Shown piece by piece: positions 32,795-41,284 of a DNA stretch of 64,000 bases. A program made the position numbers and the translations under genes. The number at the start of each line of letters is the position of its first letter. Positions within the stretch are counted from its first letter, which is position 1. The notes under the pieces are model-generated. The model was not told the DNA's origin. It ran no database searches and worked only from the letters and a program-made list of their open reading frames with translations. The stretch is from Pseudomonas sp. R84 (lineage in GTDB: Bacteria > Pseudomonadota > Gammaproteobacteria > Pseudomonadales > Pseudomonadaceae): assembly GCF_009834515.1 (NCBI RefSeq), contig NZ_CP019426.1, positions 1,415,501-1,479,500 of the forward strand. Reading direction: 5' to 3'.

Positions 32795-32969
32795 CCCCTC
32801 ACCCCAACCCTCTCCCCCAAGGGGGCGAGGAGGAAGGGAGCTGATCTTTGTGCTGTTCAAAACCTGAGCCCGACTCGAACGTTCAGGTCGGTGTAATTCG
32901 AAAGAACAACACGGTCAGCTCCCTCTCCCTACGGGCGGTCCGACGTTTCGGGAGGGCTGGGGTGAGGGG
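32795..32969. repeat. MITE-like inverted repeat element, about 175 bp
   Basis: Ends are inverted: CCCCTCACCCCAACCCTC on the left and GAGGGCTGGGGTGAGGGG on the right. Inside, AGGGAGCTGATC and GGTCAGCTCCCT form a second inverted pair. No open frame inside. It fills most of the 331-nt gap between the GNAT gene and rimO and may be a miniature mobile element or folded RNA. The right end sits 9 nt from the rimO stop, so it could also form the rimO 3' end. Confidence 0.7.
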
Positions 32970-32978
32970 CTTTTGACC

Positions 32979-34316
32979 TTAGATCTGCTCAGCCCACAGA
33001 TCATATTCGTCAGCGTCAGTCACCTTGCACCAGACCTTGTCGCCCGGCTTCAAATTGCTGCCGTTATCAATAAACACGTTGCCATCGATTTCCGGGGCAT
33101 CGAAGAAGCAGCGGCCAACAGCGCCTTGCTCATCAACTTCGTCGACCAGCACTTCGATTTCACGGCCGATGCGCATTTGCAGGCGCGCCGAGCTGATCGC
33201 TTGCTGGTGCGCCATAAAGCGATCCCAACGATCCTGCTTGACCTCGTCCGGTACGATCTCCAGGTCCAGATCATTGGCCGGAGCGCCTTCAACCGGCGAG
33301 TACTGGAAACAGCCGACGCGGTCGAGCTGGGCTTCGGTCAGCCAGTTCAACAGGTACTGGAAGTCTTCTTCGGTTTCGCCCGGGAAGCCGACGATGAAGG
33401 TCGAACGGATGATCAGATCCGGGCAGATTTCGCGCCAGTTCTTGATCCGCGCCAAGGTCTTGTCTTCGAACGCCGGGCGTTTCATCGACTTCAACACTTT
33501 CGGGCTGGCGTGCTGGAACGGGATGTCCAGGTACGGCAGGATCTTGCCGGCGGCCATCAACGGGATCAGCTCGTCAACGTGCGGATACGGGTAAACGTAG
33601 TGCAGACGGACCCAGACGCCGAGGGTGCTCAGCGCTTCACACAGTTCGGTCATGCGGGTTTTCACCGGCGCGCCGTTCCAGAAACCGGTGCGGTATTTCA
33701 CGTCAACGCCGTAGGCGCTGGTGTCTTGCGAGATCACCAACAGCTCTTTGACGCCGGATTTGACCAGACGCTGAGCTTCGTCGAGCACATCACCGACCGG
33801 ACGGCTGACCAGTTTGCCGCGCATCGACGGGATGATGCAGAACGAGCAGCTGTGGTTGCAGCCTTCGGAAATCTTCAGGTAGGCGTAGTGGCGCGGGGTC
33901 AGCTTGATGCCTTGCGGCGGCACCAGATCGATCAGCGGGTTGTGATCTTTGCGCGGTGGCACCACTTCGTGCACAGCGTTGACCACTTGCTCGTATTGCT
34001 GCGGACCGGTCACGGCCAGCACGCTCGGGTGCACGTTGCGGATGTTGCCTTCTTCCACGCCCATGCAACCGGTGACGATCACCTTGCCGTTTTCCTTGAT
34101 CGCTTCGCCGATCACTTCCAGCGACTCAGCCTTGGCCGAATCGATGAAACCGCAGGTGTTGACGACTACAACGTCGGCGTCCTGATAGGTAGACACCACG
34201 TCATAGCCTTCCATGCGCAGCTGGGTCAGGATGCGCTCGGAGTCGACCAGTGCTTTCGGGCAACCCAGAGATACAAAGCCAACCTTTGGATTGGCCGGCG
34301 CAGGAGTGGTGGACAT
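32979..34316 (-). CDS. rimO: Ribosomal protein S12 methylthiotransferase RimO
   Basis: A 445-residue radical-SAM methylthiotransferase that modifies Asp89 of ribosomal protein S12. Three domains: N-terminal UPF0004 ([11 protein letters not shown] near 19, N-T-C-G-F-I-D near 54, V-T-G-C-M-G near 82, the three Cys of the second cluster), radical SAM with C-N-H-S-C-S-F-C near 150, and a C-terminal TRAM domain (from about 375). Length and motifs are complete. Monocistronic. Confidence 0.97.
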   Translation of the reverse strand: MSTTPAPANPKVGFVSLGCPKALVDSERILTQLRMEGYDVVSTYQDADVVVVNTCGFIDSAKAESLEVIGEAIKENGKVIVTGCMGVEEGNIRNVHPSVLAVTGPQQYEQVVNAVHEVVPPRKDHNPLIDLVPPQGIKLTPRHYAYLKISEGCNHSCSFCIIPSMRGKLVSRPVGDVLDEAQRLVKSGVKELLVISQDTSAYGVDVKYRTGFWNGAPVKTRMTELCEALSTLGVWVRLHYVYPYPHVDELIPLMAAGKILPYLDIPFQHASPKVLKSMKRPAFEDKTLARIKNWREICPDLIIRSTFIVGFPGETEEDFQYLLNWLTEAQLDRVGCFQYSPVEGAPANDLDLEIVPDEVKQDRWDRFMAHQQAISSARLQMRIGREIEVLVDEVDEQGAVGRCFFDAPEIDGNVFIDNGSNLKPGDKVWCKVTDADEYDLWAEQI

Positions 34317-34606
34317 GTCTAACCTCGGTATTTTGTGACATCGCTTTCTTGGTGCGAAAGCCGACGGACGGGCGCTTAGGGCGCGCCTCTGATCAAAAAG
34401 TGCGCAATTCTAGCGGCGAGCAACGCACTTGACCAGCTTTATGCAGGGAAATACGACGAGTGCTGCGCTATGCTTCGCGCCGTTGAGCTTTACCAATTTT
34501 TTACAGTCAACAAAACGTCTGTAACAACAGGTAAAACAGCGCATGCTGCACCACAAAGCATAGTGCTTCATTCAAAGAAGCCGGTTCTGAGAAGTAGGAG
34601 TGTTGG

Positions 34607-36508
34607 ATGGGTCAGGCAAGTAGTCATGCGGCAGGCGCCGAGGGTTCGGCCACCAAGCCGCTGAGCATGCTGGTCGCGGCGGTCGGGGTAGTTTACGGCG
34701 ACATCGGCACGAGCCCGCTGTACACCCTCAAAGAAGTGTTTTCCGGCGCTTACGGCGTATCGGTCAACCATGACGGCGTGCTGGGCATTCTGTCGTTGAT
34801 CTTCTGGTCGCTGATCTGGGTCGTGTCGATCAAATACATGATGTTCGTGCTGCGCGCCGACAACCAGGGCGAGGGCGGCATCATGGCGCTCACCGCACTG
34901 GCTCGTCGCGCGGCGGGGCATCGCAAGAAATTGCGTTCGTTGCTGGTGGTGTGCGGACTGATCGGCGCGGCGCTGTTTTATGGCGACAGCATGATCACCC
35001 CGGCGATTTCCGTACTGTCGGCGATTGAAGGTCTGGGACTGGCATTCGATGGCATCGACCATTGGGTGGTGCCGCTGTCGCTGGTGGTGCTGGTGGCGCT
35101 GTTTCTGATTCAGAAACACGGTACGGCGCGGATTGGCATTTTGTTCGGGCCGATCATGGTCACCTGGTTCCTCGTCCTCGGCGCCCTCGGTGTGTACGGC
35201 ATCAGCCACACGCCAGAAGTGCTGCATGCGATGAATCCGATATGGGCGGTGAATTTCTTCGTCGTTCATCCAGGCATGGGCGTGGCGATCCTCGGCGCCG
35301 TGGTGCTGGCGCTGACCGGTGCCGAAGCGCTGTACGCCGACATGGGCCACTTTGGCCGCAAGCCGATTGCCCGCGCCTGGTTCATTCTGGTGTTGCCGGC
35401 GCTGGTGCTCAACTACTTCGGGCAGGGCGCCTTGCTGCTGGAAAACCCCGAGGCGGCGCGCAACCCGTTCTATCTGCTGGCACCGAGCTGGGCGTTGATT
35501 CCGCTGGTCGGTCTGTCGACGCTGGCCACGGTGATCGCTTCACAAGCGGTGATTTCCGGCGCGTTCTCCCTGACCCGTCAGGCGATTCAGCTCGGTTACA
35601 TCCCGCGCATGTACATCCAGCACACCTCTAGCGACGAGCAGGGCCAGATCTATATTGGCGCGGTGAACTGGGCGCTGATGGTTGGCGTGGTCCTGTTGGT
35701 GCTGGGCTTTGAATCCTCCGGCGCACTGGCCTCGGCCTACGGCGTGGCGGTGACCGGCACGATGCTGATGACCACCATTCTGGTTTCAGCGGTTATGTTG
35801 CTGCTGTGGAAATGGCCACCGATCCTTGCGGTGCCGGTGCTGCTGGGCTTTCTGCTGGTGGACGGTCTGTACTTCGCTGCCAACGTGCCGAAGATTGTGC
35901 AGGGCGGTGCTTTCCCGGTCATTGCCGGTATCGCACTGTTCGTGCTGATGACCACCTGGAAGCGCGGCAAGCAACTGCTGGTCGAACGCCTCGACGAAGG
36001 CGCGCTGCCGCTGCCGATCTTCATCAGCAGCATCCGCGTACAACCGCCGCATCGGGTGCAGGGCACCGCCGTGTTCCTCACCGCACGCTCCGACGCCGTG
36101 CCGCATGCGCTGTTGCACAACCTGCTGCACAACCAAGTGCTGCATGAGCAAGTGGTGTTGCTGACGGTGGTCTACGAAGACATCCCGCGCGTCCCGCCAT
36201 CGCGACGCTTCGAAGTGGAAGCGCACGGCGAGGGCTTCTTCCGGGTGATCCTGCACTTCGGCTTCACCGACGAGCCGGACGTGCCACAGGCGCTGAAGCT
36301 GTGTCATCTGGATGATCTGGACTTCAGCCCGATGCGTACGACCTACTTCCTCAGCCGCGAAACGGTGATTGCCTCGAAACTTGAGGGTATGGCGCGTTGG
36401 CGTGAAGCGCTGTTTGCGTTCATGTTGAAGAATGCCAATGGGAACTTGAGGTTCTTTAATTTGCCGTTGAACCGGGTGATTGAGCTCGGCACGCAGGTAG
36501 AAATGTAA
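34607..36508 (+). CDS. kup: Low-affinity potassium transporter Kup
   Basis: A 633-residue Kup K+:H+ symporter. Twelve membrane segments between about residues 20 and 450, starting with [15 protein letters not shown], the family signature. Other signs: [19 protein letters not shown] and [10 protein letters not shown]. The C-terminal 180 residues are cytosolic. The 290-nt region before it is AT-richer than its surroundings and should carry the promoter; no riboswitch is recognised there. A strong terminator follows. Confidence 0.96.
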   Translation: MGQASSHAAGAEGSATKPLSMLVAAVGVVYGDIGTSPLYTLKEVFSGAYGVSVNHDGVLGILSLIFWSLIWVVSIKYMMFVLRADNQGEGGIMALTALARRAAGHRKKLRSLLVVCGLIGAALFYGDSMITPAISVLSAIEGLGLAFDGIDHWVVPLSLVVLVALFLIQKHGTARIGILFGPIMVTWFLVLGALGVYGISHTPEVLHAMNPIWAVNFFVVHPGMGVAILGAVVLALTGAEALYADMGHFGRKPIARAWFILVLPALVLNYFGQGALLLENPEAARNPFYLLAPSWALIPLVGLSTLATVIASQAVISGAFSLTRQAIQLGYIPRMYIQHTSSDEQGQIYIGAVNWALMVGVVLLVLGFESSGALASAYGVAVTGTMLMTTILVSAVMLLLWKWPPILAVPVLLGFLLVDGLYFAANVPKIVQGGAFPVIAGIALFVLMTTWKRGKQLLVERLDEGALPLPIFISSIRVQPPHRVQGTAVFLTARSDAVPHALLHNLLHNQVLHEQVVLLTVVYEDIPRVPPSRRFEVEAHGEGFFRVILHFGFTDEPDVPQALKLCHLDDLDFSPMRTTYFLSRETVIASKLEGMARWREALFAFMLKNANGNLRFFNLPLNRVIELGTQVEM

Positions 36509-36523
36509 GCCTGGCCGCAACTC

Positions 36524-36563
36524 AAAAGCCCCCGTCAGCTTCGAGGCTGTCGGGGGCTTTTTT
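36524..36563 (+). terminator. Terminator of kup
   Basis: AAAAGCCCCCG and CGGGGGCTTTTTT arms; loop contains CAGC/GCTG. Good T-run on the plus strand. Confidence 0.93.
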
Positions 36564-36600
36564 GTGCCTGTGCCCAATCCTCAAACCACCGCTGATTCCC

Positions 36601-36690
36601 TGTGGGAGCGAGCCTGCTCGCGAAGGCGTAGTGTCAGTCGAAGCATGTGGTGGCTGAACCACCGCATTCGCGAGCAAGCTCGCTCCCACA
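36601..36690. repeat. REPIN left of the accessory patch
   Basis: REP doublet TGTGGGAGCGAGCCTGCTCG with complement. Its interior begins AAGGCGTAGTGTCAGTCG, the same as in the REPIN at 39822 on the other side of the accessory genes. Confidence 0.9.
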
Positions 36691-36705
36691 GGGTATTGGA
36701 TTGAA

Positions 36706-37041
36706 TCAAGAGGTGCGTTCAGACAGATCAGCTTCAGCTTCAGATTCGGTATTCGTCCGCGCAGGTCGCGGCATCAGCGCCTGAATCACATCATCAATCA
36801 AGGCTTTGCCCATCACCGTCAGGTAATGCGCCGCCCAAGCGTGGCGGTCGGTATCTCTGATGAAGGCAGCATCCTCAGCGAAGGATTTAGCGAGGGATAG
36901 CAGGTCGGAGGATTGGGACAAGGCATCAATGATCGGGATGCCGGCGCGGACGTTGAAGAACGCTTGATCCGAGTTGTAGAGGAAGGGGGTGAAGCCGATG
37001 GTTTTAGCGTTTGCAAGTCTGTGCAGGTCAGTTTCGGTCAT
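36706..37041 (-). CDS. DUF6124/DUF3077-like small protein
   Basis: A 111-residue protein with the Pseudomonas-specific pattern F-F-N-V-R-A-G-I-P-I-I-D-A-L-S-Q-S-S-D-L-L-S-L-A at about residues 28-52, then an Ala-rich helix and H-Y-L-T-V-M-G-K-A-L-I-D-D-V. Families of this type occur in many copies in pseudomonads and have no known role. No signal peptide or membrane segment. Start 37041 is behind AAGGAGT. The DNA directly upstream is open in frame over almost 300 nt (next entry). Confidence 0.72.
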   Translation of the reverse strand: MTETDLHRLANAKTIGFTPFLYNSDQAFFNVRAGIPIIDALSQSSDLLSLAKSFAEDAAFIRDTDRHAWAAHYLTVMGKALIDDVIQALMPRPARTNTESEAEADLSERTS

Positions 37042-37045
37042 CGTG

Positions 37046-37336
37046 TTACTCCTTGGTTCGAAGTGCCGCGACTTTCGTTACCACGCGAAAGGGAGGCAAC
37101 TGTACGCAGGGTGGTAAACCGGGAACCAAGGAAACCGGCACGCCCGAAAGCGTCCCACGCACAGCCGCCATAACTTGAGGAGCGCGCTGTTGCGATGGTT
37201 TCTCCGGGTTACCACACCCGATCGCTGAATGGGTCAGCGACGTCCGGAGAGTATCCCGTCGAAAAACAGCGCAATAGAGCGGCAGAGCGTCCAAACACGA
37301 GTTTCGGAGTTTGCCTACAAGGTCTGTGGGCGTCAT
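37046..37336 (-). CDS. Doubtful upstream ORF / conserved-looking leader of the DUF6124-like gene
   Basis: A 96-residue open frame ending 4 nt before the DUF6124-like start. The product (M-T-P-T-D-L-V-G-K-L-R, then P-S-Q-Q-R-A-P-Q-V-M-A-A-V-R-G, P-V-S-L-V-P-G-L-P-P) is Pro/Arg-rich with poor protein character and no clear ribosome binding site. I recall very similar products annotated as hypothetical proteins before such genes in other pseudomonads, which would point to a conserved leader DNA or RNA instead of a protein. Two inverted pieces, GGTTTCCTTGGTTCCCGGTT and the GGTAACC/GGTTACC words, are visible in the leader. Confidence 0.3.
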   Translation of the reverse strand: MTPTDLVGKLRNSCLDALPLYCAVFRRDTLRTSLTHSAIGCGNPEKPSQQRAPQVMAAVRGTLSGVPVSLVPGLPPCVQLPPFRVVTKVAALRTKE

Positions 37337-37412
37337 CTGATATTGCGAGACTGGAAGTAAACGATACTAAACGTCACGCACGAACCGACGTGTACAAAGC
37401 ATTCAGGTACGT

Positions 37413-37592
37413 ATGACAGCATCAGCGCAAAAAGAAGCACAGGATGAACCGAGGTGCCTTCGGATCGAAAAGAAGGCCAGTGAACGATTGCTCATCTTTG
37501 ATCTGGCCCAAGCAATCAGCCATGACGATATGCGGGCAAGGTATGCCGCAATAAGTGATCCACCCAAGGGCTTGACGACTCTCCCTGGGTAG
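37413..37592 (+). CDS. Short hypothetical ORF, 59 residues
   Basis: ATG 37413 to TAG 37592: M-T-A-S-A-Q-K-E-A-Q-D-E-P-R, then E-R-L-L-I-F-D-L-A-Q-A-I-S-H-D-D-M and a short tail. The composition (charged, one predicted helix at about residues 25-45) looks protein-like, but the ribosome binding site is weak (AGGT 8 nt upstream). It ends 6 nt before the inverted repeat in front of the winged-helix gene. It could be a small regulator or remnant; I do not recognise a family. Confidence 0.4.
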   Translation: MTASAQKEAQDEPRCLRIEKKASERLLIFDLAQAISHDDMRARYAAISDPPKGLTTLPG

Positions 37593-37597
37593 TGAGA

Positions 37598-37631
37598 CAA
37601 GTGTCCACGTTTTATGGAATGTGGACACTTG
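37598..37631 (+). promoter_or_regulatory. Perfect 11-bp inverted repeat, candidate operator of the three-gene operon
   Basis: CAAGTGTCCAC at 37598-37608 and GTGGACACTTG at 37621-37631, spacer 12 nt, ending 14 nt before the ATG of the winged-helix gene. No T-run follows, so it is not a terminator. A TTGACG at 37572-37577 could be a -35 box. Position fits autoregulation by the winged-helix protein. Confidence 0.7.
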
Positions 37632-37645
37632 AGGTTTGGAGCTAG

Positions 37646-38413
37646 ATGAAGAGTCAAGACATTTTGCTTTTGTTCAAGATGGCCAGTCTCCATGCTCAGG
37701 AAGAGAATCTCTTGGGGGAGATGGAGGCGGAATCGAATTCGGACAGGGTCGAAGAGCTGCTCAGGCCTTATGTCGTCAGCCGAATGACCGCAGGGGAGAG
37801 TGTGGGGAAGCCATTGGTCACCTATTCCACTGATGGGGAAGACACACTCTTCCAGCGCCGCGAATTCGATTCGCCTTTCGCTGATGGGTCAGGCTGGGAG
37901 GGATGGGCGGAACCAGCATCTGATCCACCACTGACAAGTTGGAGCGACCGCTACTCTCTGCGTGCGCTGTCTGCCTCTCTCGGGCTGAGCAAAAGCGAAG
38001 TCTCAAATGCTCTCGCCCGGTGCCGGGAATCTGGATTGCTCATTCATGATTACGACACCGGGCTTGCCAAAGTGCACCGCCGGGAACTGCTGAAAATTAC
38101 CGAGCACGCGCTGAAGTACTTCTTCCCGGTCAAGCCTGGCGCGATGGTTCGTGGGATACCCACAGGCTTTGCGGCGCCTGCGCTGTCCAAAAGCATCAAG
38201 AGTGCGGGTGGTTTGATTCCGGTCTGGCCGGATGCGCATGGAACCGAGCGAGGCCAAGCGATAGAGCCGCTTTACAAAACAGTGCCGGAAGCGGTGAAAA
38301 AAGACCGGATCCTTTACCACTATCTGGCGCTCGCTGATGCAATCCGTCTGGGTGGACCGCGTGAGTGTGGTGTGGCAGTCAGTATTCTGAAGGCAGGGAT
38401 GGGGCTGAAATAA
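37646..38413 (+). CDS. Winged-helix (MarR/AbiEi-like) protein, first gene of the NTase-PP2C operon
   Basis: A 255-residue protein of unrecognised family. A helix-turn-helix of winged type is clear at about residues 103-137: Y-S-L-R-A-L-S-A-S-L-G-L-S-K-S-E-V-S-N-A-L then R-C-R-E-S-G-L-L. The C-terminal half has F-F-P-V-K-P-G-A-M-V-R-G-I-P-T-G, V-W-P-D-A-H-G and Y-H-Y-L-A-L-A-D-A-I-R-L-G-G-P-R-E. A HTH protein paired with a nucleotidyltransferase is the layout of AbiE-type systems, where the HTH protein is antitoxin and autorepressor. The N-terminal 95 residues are acidic. Stop is 1 nt before the next ATG. Confidence 0.65.
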   Translation: MKSQDILLLFKMASLHAQEENLLGEMEAESNSDRVEELLRPYVVSRMTAGESVGKPLVTYSTDGEDTLFQRREFDSPFADGSGWEGWAEPASDPPLTSWSDRYSLRALSASLGLSKSEVSNALARCRESGLLIHDYDTGLAKVHRRELLKITEHALKYFFPVKPGAMVRGIPTGFAAPALSKSIKSAGGLIPVWPDAHGTERGQAIEPLYKTVPEAVKKDRILYHYLALADAIRLGGPRECGVAVSILKAGMGLK

Positions 38414-38414
38414 C

Positions 38415-39113
38415 ATGTCGTCAAACGCGGATCACAACTACGAACTCATTGAGTTCGTGGCTGAAGGCTTGGGGGAGGCGTTTCTCGCCGAAGTTGCTTT
38501 TGTTGGCGGTTGCACAACCGCCATGCTGGTTACAGATACAGCAGTGCTGGACGACATTCGTTTCACTGATGACGTTGATCTAGTGATCGAGCTGGCCGGT
38601 ATCAGCGCCTGGAACCATCTCACCGAACGGCTGGCGGCCAAGGGATTCAAGATCACGGGTGAGGACGAGGTCAATTGTCGTTTTCGCTTCAATGACGTTG
38701 TCGTGGATGTCATGCCTTCCGACCCTGCAGTGCTCGGCTATGCCAACCGCTGGTTCGTCGAGGGGCTGGCGAGGGCGGATAAATTCACCCTGCCCAGCGG
38801 CACTGTCATCCAGATATTCCAGCCCACTTATTTTCTCGCGACGAAACTGGAAGCTTTCGCCGGTCGGGGAAATGGCGATCCTTATCACAAGGATGTCGAG
38901 GACATGATCATCTTGATCGATGGTCGGCCTGAGCTGTTGGAGGAGGTGGGCCAAGCTGACAAGGACCTCAAGGCGTTCATCACAGAGGGAGTCCAGAAGC
39001 TGATGGCGCTCGATGGGGTTGGCTACGTGATCGAAAGTTCAGGCTCGGTGCAGGCGAATCCAGGCAGAGGGCAGATTATTCACAGGCGTATGAAAGCGCT
39101 GGTCAACGCATGA
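38415..39113 (+). CDS. Nucleotidyltransferase (AbiEii/MNT-like)
   Basis: A 232-residue polymerase-beta-fold nucleotidyltransferase. Seen: V-G-G at 30-32, the D-x-D pair Asp53/Asp55 in T-D-D-V-D-L-V-I, and a third acidic residue Asp98 in V-V-V-D-V-M-P, which together make a complete catalytic triad. Further on are L-A-T-K-L-E-A-F-A-G-R-G and D-V-E-D-M-I-I-L-I-D-G-R-P, as in AbiEii/MenT-type enzymes that transfer nucleotides to tRNA or protein. It overlaps the phosphatase gene by 4 nt (ATGA). Target unknown. Confidence 0.78.
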   Translation: MSSNADHNYELIEFVAEGLGEAFLAEVAFVGGCTTAMLVTDTAVLDDIRFTDDVDLVIELAGISAWNHLTERLAAKGFKITGEDEVNCRFRFNDVVVDVMPSDPAVLGYANRWFVEGLARADKFTLPSGTVIQIFQPTYFLATKLEAFAGRGNGDPYHKDVEDMIILIDGRPELLEEVGQADKDLKAFITEGVQKLMALDGVGYVIESSGSVQANPGRGQIIHRRMKALVNA

Positions 39114-39793
39114 GATACCACTCCCGATCAATCACTGGGCAAGCCAGCAGAGGAAATAATGACTATGCCGGAGCGACCTGTGAGGGTGGCAGTGGGTTTT
39201 TTGTTGTCGCGGATGGCACTTCGAGGCGCGGCAGTGGACAGTTGGCTGAAAGCTTCGTAAGCGGCATGTTGGCGGCTCATTCCACACAGATGGAGCAGGG
39301 GAGCTATCCTGCAGAACCCGCAGCTGTTGAGCGCCTATTGGTTTCAATACTGTCGGATTTTCATGCGTCGTTGCCTGCTGATCAGACGGGAGCCATCTGT
39401 TACCTGATTGGCTTGGTCGCTCATGGCCGACTCACCATTGCATACGAGGGAGACTGTTCATGCGGGATTGTGACGCTGGCGGGTGCCATCGAGTGGATTA
39501 CGCCACCTCACTGCAAGGCCAATTGGCGGCGCGACCGTTCGCACTGTGAGTTGGCGCAAGATCCAGCTCGACATTCAGTAACGCGATGCTTGAAGATCAA
39601 TCGGGGCCCGAACCCTGACTTTGTTTGTTGTGCACTGGACGCTGTTGAGCGCTTGGTATTTGTCACGGATGGCTTTTGGGCGGACTTGACCCAAGTGCAG
39701 CAAAGCAGTTTGTTGGCGGCGCCGGATAGCGACATTAGCGTTGGCGACGATGATGTCACGTGGATAGATGTTCAGCTTGGCCGGCGAGACTGA
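39110..39793 (+). CDS. PP2C (PPM)-family phosphatase
   Basis: A 227-residue metal-dependent phosphatase of the PPM fold, short and without extra domains. Metal-binding residues are kept: Asp35-Gly36 (V-V-A-D-G-T-S), Asp187-Gly188 (V-F-V-T-D-G-F-W) and Asp214 (D-D-V-T-W-I-D-V). Also seen are Y-E-G-D-C-S-C-G (the G-D-S-R motif) and H-S-V-T-R-C-L. PPM enzymes usually remove phosphate from Ser/Thr; some of this fold remove AMP from proteins. Coupling to the nucleotidyltransferase suggests it reverses or restrains that enzyme. A REPIN and a terminator follow. Confidence 0.82.
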   Translation: MRYHSRSITGQASRGNNDYAGATCEGGSGFFVVADGTSRRGSGQLAESFVSGMLAAHSTQMEQGSYPAEPAAVERLLVSILSDFHASLPADQTGAICYLIGLVAHGRLTIAYEGDCSCGIVTLAGAIEWITPPHCKANWRRDRSHCELAQDPARHSVTRCLKINRGPNPDFVCCALDAVERLVFVTDGFWADLTQVQQSSLLAAPDSDISVGDDDVTWIDVQLGRRD

Positions 39794-39821
39794 CGCGTTG
39801 TCTGAATCCAGCGCCATCCCT

Positions 39822-39911
39822 TGTAGGAGTGAGCCTGCTCGCGAAGGCGTAGTGTCAGTCGGCGAATCTGTAAACTGACCCACCGCTTTCGCGAGCAGGC
39901 TCGCTCCCACA
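39822..39911. repeat. REPIN right of the accessory patch
   Basis: REP doublet with arms TGTAGGAGTGAGCCTGCTCG and TCGCTCCCACA-type complement. Interior begins AAGGCGTAGTGTCAGTCG as in the copy at 36601. Confidence 0.9.
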
Positions 39912-39937
39912 GGGGATTCTGGTGGCTGCTGAAATGT

Positions 39938-39975
39938 AAAAAGCCCCCGCAACCGTGAAGTTGCGAGGGCTTTTT
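39938..39975. terminator. Bidirectional terminator behind the PP2C gene and virJ
   Basis: AAAAAGCCCCCGCAAC and GTTGCGAGGGCTTTTT arms with one mismatch and a CGTGAA loop. It lies between convergent operons and has A and T runs on both sides. Confidence 0.9.
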
Positions 39976-39988
39976 GTGGGGGCTCAGA

Positions 39989-41284
39989 TCACTCTTCGGC
40001 GACCGAGTCCTTGCTCTGGCGCTTCTCGATCAAGTCCACCAAACGCTTGGCCAGCGCTGGGTAGTTCTCGTCGAAGTGGTGGCCGCCAGGCAGTTTCACT
40101 GCTTCGCCGACTGCAGTCTTGTCCGTGCAGCCACTTTCATCGGTCTCTTCTTCACCGTAGATGCACACAACCTTGGCCGCTGGCAGCTTGGCCATCTCCG
40201 GGCCGGTGGCGGCTTCTTTGCCGGCGTTACCCAGCCAGCCTTCGACTTCGATTTCGAAGCTGCCGGTGCGGGCGAAGGCCAGCAGGATGATGGCGTCGAC
40301 GCGTTGCTGCTCGGTTTCTGGCAAGCGGTTGTAGATCGCTGGCAATACGTCAGCACCGAACGAGTAGCCGGTGAGGATGAAGCGTTTGGTGCCCCATTTC
40401 TGCCGGTAGTGTTGCATCAGCTCGGTCAGGTCCAGCGCGCTTTGCTCCGGGCTCTTGTGCTGCCAGTAGTAGCGCAGGGTGTCGATGCCGACGACCGGAT
40501 AACCGATCTTGGCCATTTCACCGGCCACGTTGCGGTCAAGGTCGCGCCAGCCGCCGTCACCGGAGAGGAACAGGGTCACGGTGTCTTTGGCTTGACCGGC
40601 CGGCACTTCAACCACCGGGATCGCCAGACCGCCGTTGGCCTTGTCGCCGCCGACGAGGATCTTGCGCAGCTCGTTGTTCAGCACTTGCGGCAGGTTGATG
40701 TCGTAGTCGCTGATGCTGGTTTCGGCGTTCGGTTGATCGCGCACGAAACCTGCGCTGGCGTCGTCCGGGTTGTCGTTCCACGCTGCCAGCCAGTGGCCGT
40801 GGGCGGCGGATTTCGGCAGCAGGTGCGTGCAGCCACCTTTTTCCAGAGCGAGGTCGACGGAGATGGCTTGGGCCTTGTCGTCTTTCTGTTCCGCCAACCA
40901 GCGCCATGCGAGCACAGCACCCGGGCCGATACCGCTGACCAAAGTGGCCGGGCCATTCAGTTCACGCAGGCCCGATTGCAGGGCGCGGCTTTGCAGCAGG
41001 CAGTCCTTGGGCAGAATCACTTGAACGATCTGCGCCGAGGCGCTGCGGCTCAGGGTGGTCAGTTGTTTTTCACTGAGTTTCTGGTCGTCGTTGACCGCGA
41101 CCAGCACCTGCGCCTTGGGCTTGGTGCCCGGGATGACGCGGGTCATGGCGGCGCCATCGGCCGGGGTCAGCTGTTCTACGGTCGGTTCCGGTGCCGGACG
41201 TTTGAGGTACCAGAAACCGCCGCCGGCAATCACGGCCAGCACGATCAGTGCGGCCAGGATGTACTTCAGGGAGCGTTGAATCAT
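39989..41284 (-). CDS. virJ: VirJ/AcvB-family periplasmic hydrolase (aminoacyl-phosphatidylglycerol hydrolase)
   Basis: A 431-residue protein with an N-terminal membrane anchor (about residues 8-27, Y-I-L-A-A-L-I-V-L-A-V-I-A-G-G-G-F-W) and a periplasmic alpha/beta-hydrolase. The VirJ domain is at about 225-425: L-F-L-S-G-D-G-G-W, nucleophile Ser in T-G-Y-S-F-G-A-D, and the catalytic-type His in G-G-H-H-F. Homologues AcvB and P. aeruginosa PA0919 hydrolyse lysyl- or alanyl-phosphatidylglycerol. It overlaps the mprF stop by 1 nt (TGATG on the minus strand), so synthase and hydrolase are co-translated. Confidence 0.88.
   Translation of the reverse strand: MIQRSLKYILAALIVLAVIAGGGFWYLKRPAPEPTVEQLTPADGAAMTRVIPGTKPKAQVLVAVNDDQKLSEKQLTTLSRSASAQIVQVILPKDCLLQSRALQSGLRELNGPATLVSGIGPGAVLAWRWLAEQKDDKAQAISVDLALEKGGCTHLLPKSAAHGHWLAAWNDNPDDASAGFVRDQPNAETSISDYDINLPQVLNNELRKILVGGDKANGGLAIPVVEVPAGQAKDTVTLFLSGDGGWRDLDRNVAGEMAKIGYPVVGIDTLRYYWQHKSPEQSALDLTELMQHYRQKWGTKRFILTGYSFGADVLPAIYNRLPETEQQRVDAIILLAFARTGSFEIEVEGWLGNAGKEAATGPEMAKLPAAKVVCIYGEEETDESGCTDKTAVGEAVKLPGGHHFDENYPALAKRLVDLIEKRQSKDSVAEE

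Noticed and set aside
32973..34322. 449-codon open frame on the plus strand
   Set aside because: Exact antisense of rimO, with no recognisable motif.
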